Source of the DNA: an uncultured Solobacterium sp.
GTDB lineage: Bacteria; Bacillota_I; Bacilli_A; Erysipelotrichales; Erysipelotrichaceae
Length of the DNA stretch: 33,718 nucleotides
NCBI GenBank assembly: GCA_938039295.1
Contig: CALHUY010000082.1
Span: forward strand, 1 to 33,718
Direction of reading: 5' to 3'
This document shows, piece by piece, positions 17,547 through 27,196 of the stretch (positions are counted from its first letter, which is position 1; each line of letters opens with the position of its first letter). The position numbers were made by a program, and so were the translations under genes. The notes under the pieces were generated by a model that was not told the origin of the DNA, ran no database searches, and saw only the letters and a program-made list of their open reading frames with translations.

Positions 17547-17562
17547 CTCTACTACTCGTCAA
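17534..17562 (-). promoter_or_regulatory. strong vegetative promoter of the lic operon
   Basis: On the reverse strand TTGACG (17557-17562), exactly 17 nt and TATACT (17534-17539) make a near-consensus housekeeping promoter, 34 nt before the start codon at 17499. It is the best promoter in the window and sits just after the terminator of the capsule operon. Confidence 0.8.
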
Positions 17563-17570
17563 CCACTTCT

Positions 17571-17619
17571 AATAAAAAAGGAATGTATATTTGCTCTATT
17601 TTTAGAGACTATATACATT
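17571..17619 (-). terminator. Rho-independent terminator ending the capsule operon
   Basis: The outer stem AATGTATAT (17582-17590) pairs with ATATACATT (17611-17619), and an inner stem CTCTA/TAGAG closes a TTTT loop. On the reverse strand TTTTTTATT follows. It lies 18 bp past the stop at 17637 and separates the capsule transcript from the lic promoter. Confidence 0.85.
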
Positions 17620-17636
17620 ACCATTTATTGCTTATT

Positions 17637-18719
17637 CTACTCAATTCCTAGCAGTTCATCTAATTTCTTTACTCTTGTTTCATAAGAGAAATGAGACTTT
17701 GTTATAGTAATTGTATTCTTCCATTCTGTAATGAGAGATGGATTCTTTAAAATCTTTTCTAGGCCTTCTAATAAGCCTTCCTCAGAATTTTCTACAACAA
17801 GACCAGATTCTGCTTCTAAAATAATCTCTTCAGCACCACTAACCTTTGTAGATAACACAGGTACTCCTAACATAATCGCTTCTGTGCAAGTTGTACTATA
17901 GCCTTCCGCGTATGAAGAACAGATAAATAAGTCACACTTTGCAGTATATGCATGAGGATTCTTACGCTCTCCAAGCAACGTTACATATGACTGTAAGTCA
18001 TGTTGTTCAATTTGCTTTTGTAGTTGTTCATACTGAGGCCCATTTCCAATTAATATGCAATGGAATTGATATTGATTCTTTAATTTCGCAAAACAGTTCA
18101 CTAAGCGATCAAAACCCTTTTCTGCACTTAGACGCCCTACTGAGATAAACTTCAATCCTTCTATAGTTGGTATATCTGTCACTTCTTCTTTACCAGCTTC
18201 AACAATCTTTTGATCATCGATTGGATTGTAACAGTATTCTGTCTTCACTGTATGATTAGACTCTTCATATAAGCGGTCTGCATTGAACTTTGATACACAA
18301 ATGACGCAATCTGCTTTCTGATAATACTTTAGATATTGTAGCTGATCATCATAACCATGAACCCAAACATAATTCATGGAAGTTCTATTTTCATCGTATG
18401 AACCTGCCGCAACAGTTGCTAGACCATGTTGGAATCCAATTTCTATATCATAATTCCGATCAAATACCATATTATGAATGAATTTCTTAGGCAACTTCTC
18501 CAATATCTGGGCAAACCCTCTAAAGTAAAAACCAAATAAAGGACGCACAATAATTTTTGGATTCAATTGTGATACAATTGACTTTTCATACTTAAATAAC
18601 GGTCTTAGTGTTACTTCCACATTTGCATTTTCAGCTAAATGATTTGCAATCCCAATCGCAACGCGAGAGACACCACCAGAATATTCTAAATGATTGAATG
18701 CGAAGCAAATCTTCTTCAT
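17637..18719 (-). CDS. GT4 family glycosyltransferase
   Basis: The 360-residue protein has a GT-B fold with an N-terminal Gly-rich loop (NHLEYSGGVSRVA), the GRLSAEKGFDRL segment that opens the nucleotide-sugar domain, and the EX7E motif in SSYAEGYSTTCTEAIMLG typical of retaining GT4 enzymes. It should add one sugar to the lipid-linked capsule repeat on the cytoplasmic face; donor and acceptor cannot be told from sequence. Its start overlaps the stop of the sulfotransferase-like gene by 4 nt (ATGA), and it is the last gene of the capsule operon, followed by a terminator. Confidence 0.87.
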   Translation of the reverse strand: MKKICFAFNHLEYSGGVSRVAIGIANHLAENANVEVTLRPLFKYEKSIVSQLNPKIIVRPLFGFYFRGFAQILEKLPKKFIHNMVFDRNYDIEIGFQHGLATVAAGSYDENRTSMNYVWVHGYDDQLQYLKYYQKADCVICVSKFNADRLYEESNHTVKTEYCYNPIDDQKIVEAGKEEVTDIPTIEGLKFISVGRLSAEKGFDRLVNCFAKLKNQYQFHCILIGNGPQYEQLQKQIEQHDLQSYVTLLGERKNPHAYTAKCDLFICSSYAEGYSTTCTEAIMLGVPVLSTKVSGAEEIILEAESGLVVENSEEGLLEGLEKILKNPSLITEWKNTITITKSHFSYETRVKKLDELLGIE

Positions 18720-19735
18720 ACTTCCTCCGGGAAATCGTAGATATATTCGCTTAGATGTTCCTTAATATAGTCTGCTTCCTTTACATATTCAGGATGTTGT
18801 TTCCAAAGTTGTGTATTCTTGATGGATTTTGCTGGATTTAATCCTGCAAACTTTCTTGTATGTTGACTTTCATCTAAACCTAACCAATCAATAATACGCT
18901 TTGTTGTATCATCGTAGTGATAAATCAAATCTTCAAACTGAACTAGAATAACCTTTTCTGGGTTATAGTGTTCCGTCTTACGATGACTTCTTGTGTATTC
19001 GTACCACTTGCAGAATACTTCTGGAGAATCTACAGGAATTACTCTGTCTTTCCACTTATACTTTGCAAGTAAATAGATATCGCGTGGATCTCTTTCTACA
19101 ACAACTACTTGAATATCATTGAAATATCTTAAGTAACGGTTTAGGTTTGATGGCGGCACAATCTGGTCCACCATTACCATAGGCATATTGTTCTTGTTAG
19201 CAACACCCAATAACTTATCAATATACTCACGTGTACAGTTTAAGAACTTTTCTTCTGTTGGTTTAGAACAGTATGTAATTTCATTTGGAAGCTCATTTAA
19301 AGTAGAACTTTCAGGATCCATCATCTTTAACTTCCGCAATATTTTGCTTGGAAGTAGTTTTGAATAATAGAATACTCTTCCACGATCATATAAATCGTAG
19401 AACCAATATCCCTTAAATGTAAAATCTGTCAATGCGTCAATATATTCATAAGATAATTTCTTATACTGACCATCAAAGAATGATTCATAGCGATGATTAA
19501 AGAATGTGCCTGCATTAAAATCAACTAACTTTTTAAATCTCTTTAATGCATGTCCTGAGTTATGTCTGTTGTGATTTTCAACGAGGTTATACTCTAAATC
19601 TGAAATACCATCCGGATCTTGCACAAATCGGAATTCATAGTTTGTCATCGAACAGATATTATCAAATTCAGAGAGAAAATCTGTGATTGCACTAGAGCCA
19701 GTACCGTAATAACTTGCACAACTAATAATCTTCAT
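18716..19735 (-). CDS. sulfotransferase-like protein in the capsule operon
   Basis: The 339-residue protein has features of PAPS-dependent sulfotransferases. An N-terminal P-loop-like site SYYGTGSSAITDFL (residues 8-21) stands where the 5'-phosphosulfate-binding loop lies, and VVVERDPRDIYLLAKYKW (about 213-230) resembles the 3'-phosphate-binding site with its Arg and Asp. No membrane helix or signal peptide is present, so it would act in the cytoplasm on lipid-linked repeats. A ribosome site GGGAGA precedes the ATG, 3 nt after the flippase stop. Capsule sulfation is rare in Gram-positive bacteria, so the assignment is interesting. The fold family is fairly clear, the acceptor is not, and a non-sulfating P-loop enzyme remains possible. 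Confidence 0.7.
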   Translation of the reverse strand: MKIISCASYYGTGSSAITDFLSEFDNICSMTNYEFRFVQDPDGISDLEYNLVENHNRHNSGHALKRFKKLVDFNAGTFFNHRYESFFDGQYKKLSYEYIDALTDFTFKGYWFYDLYDRGRVFYYSKLLPSKILRKLKMMDPESSTLNELPNEITYCSKPTEEKFLNCTREYIDKLLGVANKNNMPMVMVDQIVPPSNLNRYLRYFNDIQVVVVERDPRDIYLLAKYKWKDRVIPVDSPEVFCKWYEYTRSHRKTEHYNPEKVILVQFEDLIYHYDDTTKRIIDWLGLDESQHTRKFAGLNPAKSIKNTQLWKQHPEYVKEADYIKEHLSEYIYDFPEEV

Positions 19736-19737
19736 AT

Positions 19738-21195
19738 TTATTTTCTCCCTCTTCTCTTAATCATATTCACATATCCAACAAGTTCTTGTCTGGAATCAGG
19801 AATCATATAGAGACATCCAAAATAAATCACAATACATAATACAATTGATATATAAACATTAATATATCCTGCTAAATAGTTGCGAGAGATAAACGCAAAG
19901 GCAACCATCACTACAGTAGATAAGATATAGTTTTTAAGCTCCAAGAAGATATCCTTAATGGAAATATAAGACATTCTTGAAGCGATAATTGTCTGCATGA
20001 TAGGCAACTGTAAACGAACAATACAACTGACGATTACAACTGCAGTAAATCCATACTGTGCCGCAAAATATAGCGATGGTATTAAGATTGCTGCTTGTAC
20101 CATATTGGAGAAGAAGATGAGCTTTGGTTGTCCCTTCGATAAAGTAACAACACCACTCATATCATTAAAGATTACACTTTCCGCAAGGACAAAGCCCCAT
20201 AATGCGATTAACAAATCTGCATCCCCCCACTTACTACCCAGTAAGATACTACGTACGACATCTCCATACATTAAAATACCTGCACCAAGTGGAATTACGA
20301 GAATACCAATCATCTTTAAGAATTTAAAATATAGATTCTTGTATTCATCATAGTTATGTTGCACATGTGATAAACCAGCAAACAATACACTGATAGTTGC
20401 TCCAGAGATTAATGAAGTAATCTGGGCCACCATGGTTGTACCTGTCTTATAAATACCTAAGTAGTACTGAGAGAACAATGTTCCAAGAACGAAAATACCA
20501 GAGTTTGTAACTAACCATGACGAGATTGTTTCCATCAAACTCCACATACAGAAATGCAACATTTCCTTTAGTTTCTCAACACGATAAATTAAACGAGGTT
20601 TCCATGTTGAGAAGTATGTTAGTAATAATGTATTACATAACTCACCAGCAATATTCCCGATGATGAGTGCCCAATAGGAGAACTTCATCAAGGCAAGAGG
20701 AACTGTCACAACTAATGGAATAAACTTAACAATAATACGGATAAAAGATAATTCCTTGTAGTTTAAATTCTTTCTAAAGATTGCGGCTTGGATACTACTG
20801 AAGGATGTCATCGGTAGAATCGCTGCACCAATATAAATCACTTTACCCATACCAGGATTACCAACAACCGTCGCAATCTGTTCGGCAAACAGGAATATTA
20901 GCAACCACAACAATACTGAGATTGTAATATTCGTCCAGAATGCAACATTGATGGATAAATCCTCATCTTCTTTTGTTTTAAATTGATGCTGGACAACATA
21001 TTTCTGGAAGCCTGCATCTGTAAAAATATCCGCAAACGATACAATCATCGTCACCGTCGCAACAACACCAAATTCTTCAGGCACTAAGATACGTGCCAAA
21101 ATCATATTTGTGATTGGAGATATAATTTTTACAATAATTTCTGTGAAGATAGACCACTTTGCGGCACTACCAACACGTTCATTGATGTTACTCAT
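19738..21195 (-). CDS. wzx: Wzx-type polysaccharide flippase
   Basis: The 485-residue membrane protein has about 12-14 hydrophobic helices and the conserved N-terminal pattern of the polysaccharide transporter branch of the MOP superfamily (GSAAKWSIFTEIIVKIISP, then NMILARILVPEEFGVVATV and DAGFQKYVVQ). It would flip undecaprenyl-linked repeat units to the outer face for polymerisation by Wzy. AAGGAGG lies before the ATG at a standard distance. It stands between wzy and the sulfotransferase-like gene with 2-9 bp gaps, so it is co-transcribed. Confidence 0.9.
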   Translation of the reverse strand: MSNINERVGSAAKWSIFTEIIVKIISPITNMILARILVPEEFGVVATVTMIVSFADIFTDAGFQKYVVQHQFKTKEDEDLSINVAFWTNITISVLLWLLIFLFAEQIATVVGNPGMGKVIYIGAAILPMTSFSSIQAAIFRKNLNYKELSFIRIIVKFIPLVVTVPLALMKFSYWALIIGNIAGELCNTLLLTYFSTWKPRLIYRVEKLKEMLHFCMWSLMETISSWLVTNSGIFVLGTLFSQYYLGIYKTGTTMVAQITSLISGATISVLFAGLSHVQHNYDEYKNLYFKFLKMIGILVIPLGAGILMYGDVVRSILLGSKWGDADLLIALWGFVLAESVIFNDMSGVVTLSKGQPKLIFFSNMVQAAILIPSLYFAAQYGFTAVVIVSCIVRLQLPIMQTIIASRMSYISIKDIFLELKNYILSTVVMVAFAFISRNYLAGYINVYISIVLCIVIYFGCLYMIPDSRQELVGYVNMIKRRGRK

Positions 21196-21204
21196 GAATC
21201 CTCC

Positions 21205-22620
21205 TTACTCTGTTACTGGCTTTTTCGCATCGATTGCTATACTGATTTTTCTTAACAACCAGAACACAAATACAAAGTAGAACAGGTAATTAAACAAGTC
21301 ATAGATTCCTCTACGTGGCAATGTAAATAACGCATATGTCATTGACATCTGTACATAGTAACGGAATGGAGAAAGTTTTTCTTTTGTACAATTCAGAATC
21401 AGTGCCACAATTACACCAATAAAGAATATTGCGATGACTCCAAACCATGCAAAGTTATGATATGCCTCAGCAGTTAAACTATAACCAATACCGAAAGTTG
21501 CTTTTGTATATGTGGTTAACCAACCTTCATTTACAGAGTCCGTAATTGTTCGTAAAAGTCCACTTGGATCAGCAAATGTCGGGAAGAAACCCATGATAGA
21601 TGCCAAGTAAGATAGACCATTGGTAAATGGCATTGAATTTGGTGACGCTCCAACAACGACCATCAATGGGAAACAAGACCATCCGCAGCTTCCTATAAAG
21701 TTAATTACACCACTCAAAATTGATCTTGAGCCAGCTACATCTCCACCACCTGCTAAACGTGCATTCGCAAGATAATTGGATAAGCCCATCAAACCAACTC
21801 CTAAAAAGATAATAATTAGAATTGTACTAAACTTCATCTTCTTAGCGTTATTCATCTTCATTAACATGAGTGTACCCGCTAGACCAAGCCCAATTGTTCG
21901 TTGACCAATCACAAGGTACGCAAGAATATGAACAATCATCAATAATTCATAGATGATTTGTGTTTTCTTTTTATTTGTGTTTAATATCCACAATAAAATC
22001 AAGGATGGTGTATAGAAAATAGATAGACGATTAAAGATACCTAGACTACCCAATATTGCACCCGTGCTACCGGTTCGAAGTGCTTCATAACCATAGCGAA
22101 CCGCAAATAATACTTGCACAGCAGTCATAATCATTGATGCAGGCATAGAAATCCAGAATAACAATTTACCAATTCTCTTCAAATGGTATGTATTTGTCTG
22201 TTCAGTTAATACAAATTGATGTTCTTTCACACCAACTAATACACCCGCAAGCATAAGAGCTTGAATTGATAATAATGTAAACTTCACAACAATCCACATG
22301 TGTTTTTCCAATGCAAATTTAGAATAGAATGGATGTTCAAATACATAATCATATTTGATTCCTAGTCCATACAAATAAAACTGCCCAAATTGGAAAACAC
22401 AGAATGAGATAAAAAATAAAGAGAATGCAGTGAAGATTTTTTGATTAATCACTGCATATGTAATAAACAAAACAATACTAACAAAAAGACCGTAAGCTCC
22501 CCAAAAGCGGATACTATCTATTTTGAGCCCAAAGGTCATAAATGAACTCAATGCGAGTAACACTAAGTTGATATATACCCCAACCACTCGATACTTTGTT
22601 GTATGAATCTTAGGCATCAT
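21205..22620 (-). CDS. wzy: Wzy-type repeat-unit polymerase
   Basis: This 471-residue protein with about 11-12 membrane helices fits the oligosaccharide repeat-unit polymerase group. Between the later helices is a large external loop (about 280-380) containing LANARLAGGGDVAGSR and WLTTYTKATFGIGYSLTAEAYHNFAWFGV; Wzy enzymes often have an Arg-bearing loop of this kind. It would polymerise flipped repeat units outside the membrane. The first ATG overlaps the stop of the GT2 gene by 4 nt (ATGA), with a second ATG directly after it. Polymerase sequences diverge strongly, so the call rests on topology and context. Confidence 0.8.
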   Translation of the reverse strand: MMPKIHTTKYRVVGVYINLVLLALSSFMTFGLKIDSIRFWGAYGLFVSIVLFITYAVINQKIFTAFSLFFISFCVFQFGQFYLYGLGIKYDYVFEHPFYSKFALEKHMWIVVKFTLLSIQALMLAGVLVGVKEHQFVLTEQTNTYHLKRIGKLLFWISMPASMIMTAVQVLFAVRYGYEALRTGSTGAILGSLGIFNRLSIFYTPSLILLWILNTNKKKTQIIYELLMIVHILAYLVIGQRTIGLGLAGTLMLMKMNNAKKMKFSTILIIIFLGVGLMGLSNYLANARLAGGGDVAGSRSILSGVINFIGSCGWSCFPLMVVVGASPNSMPFTNGLSYLASIMGFFPTFADPSGLLRTITDSVNEGWLTTYTKATFGIGYSLTAEAYHNFAWFGVIAIFFIGVIVALILNCTKEKLSPFRYYVQMSMTYALFTLPRRGIYDLFNYLFYFVFVFWLLRKISIAIDAKKPVTE

Positions 22621-23429
22621 AGGTTCTTACCAAACTTTCTCTTATGATAGTAACGGATAAGTGCCTGTGGAACGAGTCCGTGAAGAATATGCTTGAATGC
22701 ATAGTAGTTTTCACTGACAGGTAATCCTAATTTCTTTCTCCAATGAAGTGCTAGTTTACATGCGTCAACGCGGAATTGGAACTTACGTTTCTTCATTGAA
22801 GTTCTATTTTCACGATAGTTTAAAACAATCTCGTCTAGATTGTATGCCTTCTTATTGGCATACATTAACTTGCACCAAAGATCATAATCCTCTGTACGGC
22901 TTGTTAAAGGTGAAACTGTATATCCACCTACTTCCACAAGATCTTTCTTGCGAATCATCACGGTTGGATGAACAATAGGATGATAACGATAGATATTGCG
23001 AGCATTGAGTTCGACAGAACACTTTCTGACACCCCAAATACCATCTTCATCAAATAACTTGATATTGGCTGATACAAGAGATACATCTGGATGAGCATCC
23101 AAATACGCAACTTCTTTTACAAAACGCTCTGGTAATGAAACATCGTCATCATCCATGCGTGCAATATATTCACCACGTGTATATTCAATACAACGGTTTA
23201 AAGACGCAGCTAAACGCAAGTTCTTTTCATTATGAAGAACTTGGAATTTATCTGGATACTTTTCTGCATACCCTTTTAGAATCTGATATGTGTTATCCGT
23301 TGAACAATCATCACAAACAACCAACTCCCAATCTTGGAATGTTTGGTCTAAAAGAGATTGAATCGCATCATTAATATATTTTTCGCCATTGTAACTGGCC
23401 ATAATTACAGATACTTTATACTGACTCAT
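22617..23429 (-). CDS. GT2 family glycosyltransferase
   Basis: The 270-residue GT-A-fold enzyme opens with SVIMASYNGEKYINDAIQSL, followed by LVVCDDCSTDNT (first acidic motif) and GEYIARMDDDDVSLPERF, where the DDDD at about 97-100 includes the metal-binding DXD. TEDYDLWCKL later provides the usual ED catalytic-base region. These place it among inverting GT2 enzymes that extend lipid-linked repeats in the cytoplasm. AAGGAGG precedes the ATG. The stop overlaps the wzy start by 4 nt. Confidence 0.9.
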   Translation of the reverse strand: MSQYKVSVIMASYNGEKYINDAIQSLLDQTFQDWELVVCDDCSTDNTYQILKGYAEKYPDKFQVLHNEKNLRLAASLNRCIEYTRGEYIARMDDDDVSLPERFVKEVAYLDAHPDVSLVSANIKLFDEDGIWGVRKCSVELNARNIYRYHPIVHPTVMIRKKDLVEVGGYTVSPLTSRTEDYDLWCKLMYANKKAYNLDEIVLNYRENRTSMKKRKFQFRVDACKLALHWRKKLGLPVSENYYAFKHILHGLVPQALIRYYHKRKFGKNL

Positions 23430-23444
23430 TCAATCCTCCTTTAC

Positions 23445-24581
23445 TTAATCTTTCTCGATTAATGAATAAATCTCCTTCATCTTCTCCATGACTGCTTCTA
23501 AAGAGAAGTTTTGAATAAATGCTTGATTGGATGCTTTGTAACTAGCCCAATCACCATCAAGAACTTTTTGAATTGCATGTAAGCAACTTTCTGTAGAGAA
23601 TGGATCAAACAGTTCTCCACGACTTTCATCGATTAAATCTGAATTTCCACGAATCTTACTAACGACACATGGTAGTCCTGTTGCCATCGCTTCCATTAAA
23701 CTAACAGATAATCCCTCACGATAGGATGGGAATACAAAGATATCTGACATCGCATAGATTTCTGATACATCTCTACGATATCCAAGTATATGTACCCTAT
23801 CTGCCACTTTTAGCTCTTCTGCAAGTTTTTGGTTATAGCCATCTAAATGATCAATACCAACAATTGCATAATGTACATTCTCTGGAAGCTGTGTTAATGC
23901 ATGGATGACACGTTGGTGATTCTTATTCTCATTGAGTTCACCAACGCTAAGTAGTAATGTACAATCCACAGGAATATTTAATTCTGAACGTTTCTTTTGT
24001 ACATCGATTTCTGCTTTGCCAAATTTATTTAAATCGATGCCTACACCAGGTATATACATCGTATGTTTTGCATGCATATGATTCTTTGCACGCATGTAAT
24101 CTTCTTGATTGATTGTAATTAGGATATCCGTCATAAATGACGCATACCACTCTGCTGGATACAGTAATACCCAGTTTTTCTTTGGAGCACCTTTGAAGAA
24201 ATGGAAACCATGTGCTGTATACATTACTTTTGTATGTGTACTACGTCCCACAAGTCTTGCGATTAAACTGGCAATTGGTGTATGGCAATGGATAAAGGAA
24301 AACTTTTCTTGTTTGACGATTCCCTTTAATTGCTTATAGCACTGATAATTTTTAGGATCTGTGATTTTACGTGAAAAAGGAATTTGGTAATATACCACAT
24401 TCTTTTCTGTTAGTTCCTTTTTAAAATCAGCAATCTCTTCACCAGAGATATTGTTTCCATCCACAAAATTACACGCAACCTGTACTTCATAGCCCATCTT
24501 TTGAAGTAAATCAATTAATGGCATACAGAAGTACTTAATCATCGATGCAATTGTAGTCACAATCAATACTTTTCTTTCCAT
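23445..24581 (-). CDS. GT4 family glycosyltransferase, EpsD/WbpX-like
   Basis: The 378-residue GT-B protein has an N-terminal KVLIVTTIASMIKYFCMPL segment, HCHTPIASLIARL and YTAHGFHFFKGAP, which recur in exopolysaccharide enzymes acting early after the initiating sugar. The donor-site motif is SVGELNENKNHQRVI, and the EX7E motif sits in SYREGLSVSLMEAMATGLPCV. Because it directly follows the initiating transferase in the operon, it probably adds the second sugar (inference). TGAGGA gives a ribosome site 6 nt before the ATG. Confidence 0.88.
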   Translation of the reverse strand: MERKVLIVTTIASMIKYFCMPLIDLLQKMGYEVQVACNFVDGNNISGEEIADFKKELTEKNVVYYQIPFSRKITDPKNYQCYKQLKGIVKQEKFSFIHCHTPIASLIARLVGRSTHTKVMYTAHGFHFFKGAPKKNWVLLYPAEWYASFMTDILITINQEDYMRAKNHMHAKHTMYIPGVGIDLNKFGKAEIDVQKKRSELNIPVDCTLLLSVGELNENKNHQRVIHALTQLPENVHYAIVGIDHLDGYNQKLAEELKVADRVHILGYRRDVSEIYAMSDIFVFPSYREGLSVSLMEAMATGLPCVVSKIRGNSDLIDESRGELFDPFSTESCLHAIQKVLDGDWASYKASNQAFIQNFSLEAVMEKMKEIYSLIEKD

Positions 24582-24593
24582 TTAATCCTCAAT

Positions 24594-25238
24594 TTATTTT
24601 GACTTATCTTTGAGAGTACCTGTACCACCCTCAACAACCCCATCGTGTCTTGCGACACTGAAGATTGTCATAATAAAGCATTTACAGTCCATCATAAATC
24701 CCATCTTTTCAACATACTCACCATCGAGTTTTGCCTTAACAGGAATTTCTAATTCATCTCTACCATTTACCTGTGCCCAACCAGTTAGACCAGGAGTAAT
24801 ATCATTAGCACCATATTTATCACGTTCTTCAATCAAATCATATTGATTCCATAACGCTGGACGTGGTCCAATGATAGACATCTTACCAACTACAATCTGT
24901 AGAATCTGTGGTAGCTCATCTAAACTTGTTTGACGCAAGAACTTACCAATCTTTGTGATATACGCATCTGGTGAAGATAATAGATGCGTTGGCATATCCT
25001 TAGGGGCATCTGTACGCATTGTTCTAAACTTCCAGATATTAAAGTATGTCTTATTCTTACCAACACGCTTCTGTTTGAAGATAACTGGACCTTTAGAATC
25101 TAATTTTATCGCTATCACAATCGCAATCAATAATGGAGATAATACGATTAATCCGCATACAGACAGAACTAAATCTATCAATCTCTTTATTGGTAAATAA
25201 CATTTCTGTTTGAATGTAAGTGTATGTTTTTGATTCAT
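24594..25238 (-). CDS. initiating polyprenyl-phosphate sugar-1-phosphate transferase
   Basis: The 214-residue protein is a short-form PglC/EpsL-type enzyme. It has one hydrophobic membrane segment (LIDLVLSVCGLIVLSPLL), FKQKRVGKNKTYFNIWKFRTM, the catalytic Asp-Glu pair in TSLDELPQ, the GPRPALW motif and a GLTGWAQVNGR segment. It moves a sugar phosphate from a UDP-sugar onto undecaprenyl phosphate, the first committed step of repeat-unit synthesis. Its position next to a CapD-type dehydratase and an SDR reductase suggests a deoxy-amino sugar, such as QuiNAc or FucNAc, as the first residue (inference). GGAGGG precedes the ATG. Confidence 0.92.
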   Translation of the reverse strand: MNQKHTLTFKQKCYLPIKRLIDLVLSVCGLIVLSPLLIAIVIAIKLDSKGPVIFKQKRVGKNKTYFNIWKFRTMRTDAPKDMPTHLLSSPDAYITKIGKFLRQTSLDELPQILQIVVGKMSIIGPRPALWNQYDLIEERDKYGANDITPGLTGWAQVNGRDELEIPVKAKLDGEYVEKMGFMMDCKCFIMTIFSVARHDGVVEGGTGTLKDKSK

Positions 25239-25262
25239 ATTCCCTCCACTATCACTTAGTCA

Positions 25263-27173
25263 CTAATCTTTTGGTACGTATGTAGGTACGATATTTGAAA
25301 CAATTTGCTTAATATTTGATGATTCAGAATTGGCTGCCTTTTCTAGTTCTTCTAATTGTACCATGAACTCTTCATCGTCCATGGAGATAGGATGACCGAT
25401 ACTAATCATCTTATTTTCGGTTGTCTGCATACCTTCTTCATCCATCAAGCGCTCTTCATAGAGCTTCTCACCTGGACGTAAGCCTGTATACTTCACTTCA
25501 ATATCAACATCTGGGATATAACCAGATAAACGAATGAGTTTTCTTGCCATATCGTCAATCTTCACTGGATCACCCATATCTAATACGAATACATCTCCAT
25601 CATATTCCTGTGCATAGTAAGCTGCTTGTAATACTAAGGCTACTGCTTCAGGAATTGTCATGAAGTAACGGATAATATTCTTATCTGTAACTGTAACAGG
25701 TCCACCAGCTTCAATCTGCTTCTTAAATAATGGAATAACAGATCCACTTGATCCTAATACATTACCGAAACGAACAGCAGAGAACTTTGTATACTGTGTT
25801 AAGCCCTTCTCTTGTGCTAAACGATGAGAACGACGGTTCATCATCTGAATAATCATTTCACATAGACGCTTAGAAGCACCCATGATATTTGTAGGGTTAA
25901 CCGCCTTATCTGTACTGATCAACACAAACCACTTTACGTTATGACGGATTGCGGCATCCGCAACATTATATGTACCCATAACGTTGTTTTTGATTGCTTC
26001 GTTAGGGCTATCTTCCATTAGTGGAACATGTTTGTGTGCAGCCGCATGGAAGATAATATCTGGCTTGTATTCATCCATGATGCTATCAAGACGAGACATG
26101 TTACGAACACTACCAATTAAAGTAATTAAGTTTAAGGAATTACCATACTTCTTCTTTAACTCAAGTTGAATCCAATATGCATTTCCTTCAAAAATATCGA
26201 AGATAATCAAAGCTTTTGGTTGTTTCTCAGCAACCTGACGGCATAACTCAGAACCAATACTTCCGCCACCACCAGTGACTAATACAACCTTATCTTTGAT
26301 AAAATTACCAATTTTAGATAAGTCTGTTTCAACTGTATCACGACCCAATAAGTCTTCTACATCAACATCTCTTAGATTCTTGATGGATACAGTACCATTT
26401 AACAACTGATAGACACCAGGAATAGTCTGTACACGACAAGAAGTTGAAGAACATATATCTAGGATTTCTTTCTGAACTCTCTTAGGAGCAGATGGAATCG
26501 CTAGAATAATCTTGTTAATATCATATTTATTTGCTAATTCCGGGATATCTTCACGTGTTCCTTCAATTGGAACGCCATTGATATACTTCTTAACCAAGCG
26601 TGCATCATCATCCACAACACAGAATACCTTAGCCTTCAAAGAAGTACTGTGCATGTATTCCTGAATAATTTCACGTCCTGCAGCACCAGCACCAACGACC
26701 ATAACTCTTTCAACGATTGCATCATCAGATACACCATAGTCTTTGAATACACTGAGCGCACGATACATAAAGCGCACCATCGTAGTGAATCCGAAGGACA
26801 TTAAACCACCGATGATATAGAAAGAAACAGGCATCTGAATACGTGTAATAAAATAAACAATCACTACACCAATCTGTGCAAATACCCATGCATACACAGA
26901 ACGTAATAATTCGTACGCACCAGCAAACTTCCAAACTGATTGGTATAGGTGGAACATATTTAACATTATAACGTCAATGAGGATATACCAAATAATGACA
27001 CTGGCATACCCTGTTGTGTAATAACGATCAATCCATGAATAATGGAAATCAAAGCGAATCATTAATGCAAAAAAATAACTTCCTGCAATGATTGCCGCAT
27101 CTAAAAGAGCCATCGCAATCGAAACGTGTTGGATCTTATTTAGTATGCTGGATAGTAAACTATTTTTCTTCAT
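25263..27173 (-). CDS. CapD/PglF-type UDP-GlcNAc 4,6-dehydratase, membrane-bound
   Basis: The 636-residue protein has about four N-terminal membrane helices (about 18-140) and a CoA-binding/Rossmann-like middle domain (VMVVGAGAAGREI, about 157-169). The catalytic extended-SDR domain begins at TGGGGSIGSE (about 300-309). The active-site region STDKAVNPTNIMGASK (420-435) has Met in place of the usual catalytic Tyr, as is normal in the FlaA1/PglF/CapD branch. The enzyme makes a UDP-4-keto-6-deoxy sugar in the cytoplasm. AGGAGG lies 14 nt before the ATG, which is long; no better start is visible. It lies 23 bp behind the Wzz-like gene and just before the initiating transferase. Confidence 0.92.
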   Translation of the reverse strand: MKKNSLLSSILNKIQHVSIAMALLDAAIIAGSYFFALMIRFDFHYSWIDRYYTTGYASVIIWYILIDVIMLNMFHLYQSVWKFAGAYELLRSVYAWVFAQIGVVIVYFITRIQMPVSFYIIGGLMSFGFTTMVRFMYRALSVFKDYGVSDDAIVERVMVVGAGAAGREIIQEYMHSTSLKAKVFCVVDDDARLVKKYINGVPIEGTREDIPELANKYDINKIILAIPSAPKRVQKEILDICSSTSCRVQTIPGVYQLLNGTVSIKNLRDVDVEDLLGRDTVETDLSKIGNFIKDKVVLVTGGGGSIGSELCRQVAEKQPKALIIFDIFEGNAYWIQLELKKKYGNSLNLITLIGSVRNMSRLDSIMDEYKPDIIFHAAAHKHVPLMEDSPNEAIKNNVMGTYNVADAAIRHNVKWFVLISTDKAVNPTNIMGASKRLCEMIIQMMNRRSHRLAQEKGLTQYTKFSAVRFGNVLGSSGSVIPLFKKQIEAGGPVTVTDKNIIRYFMTIPEAVALVLQAAYYAQEYDGDVFVLDMGDPVKIDDMARKLIRLSGYIPDVDIEVKYTGLRPGEKLYEERLMDEEGMQTTENKMISIGHPISMDDEEFMVQLEELEKAANSESSNIKQIVSNIVPTYVPKD

Positions 27174-27196
27174 ACTATTCTTACAAGCCTCCTTAG

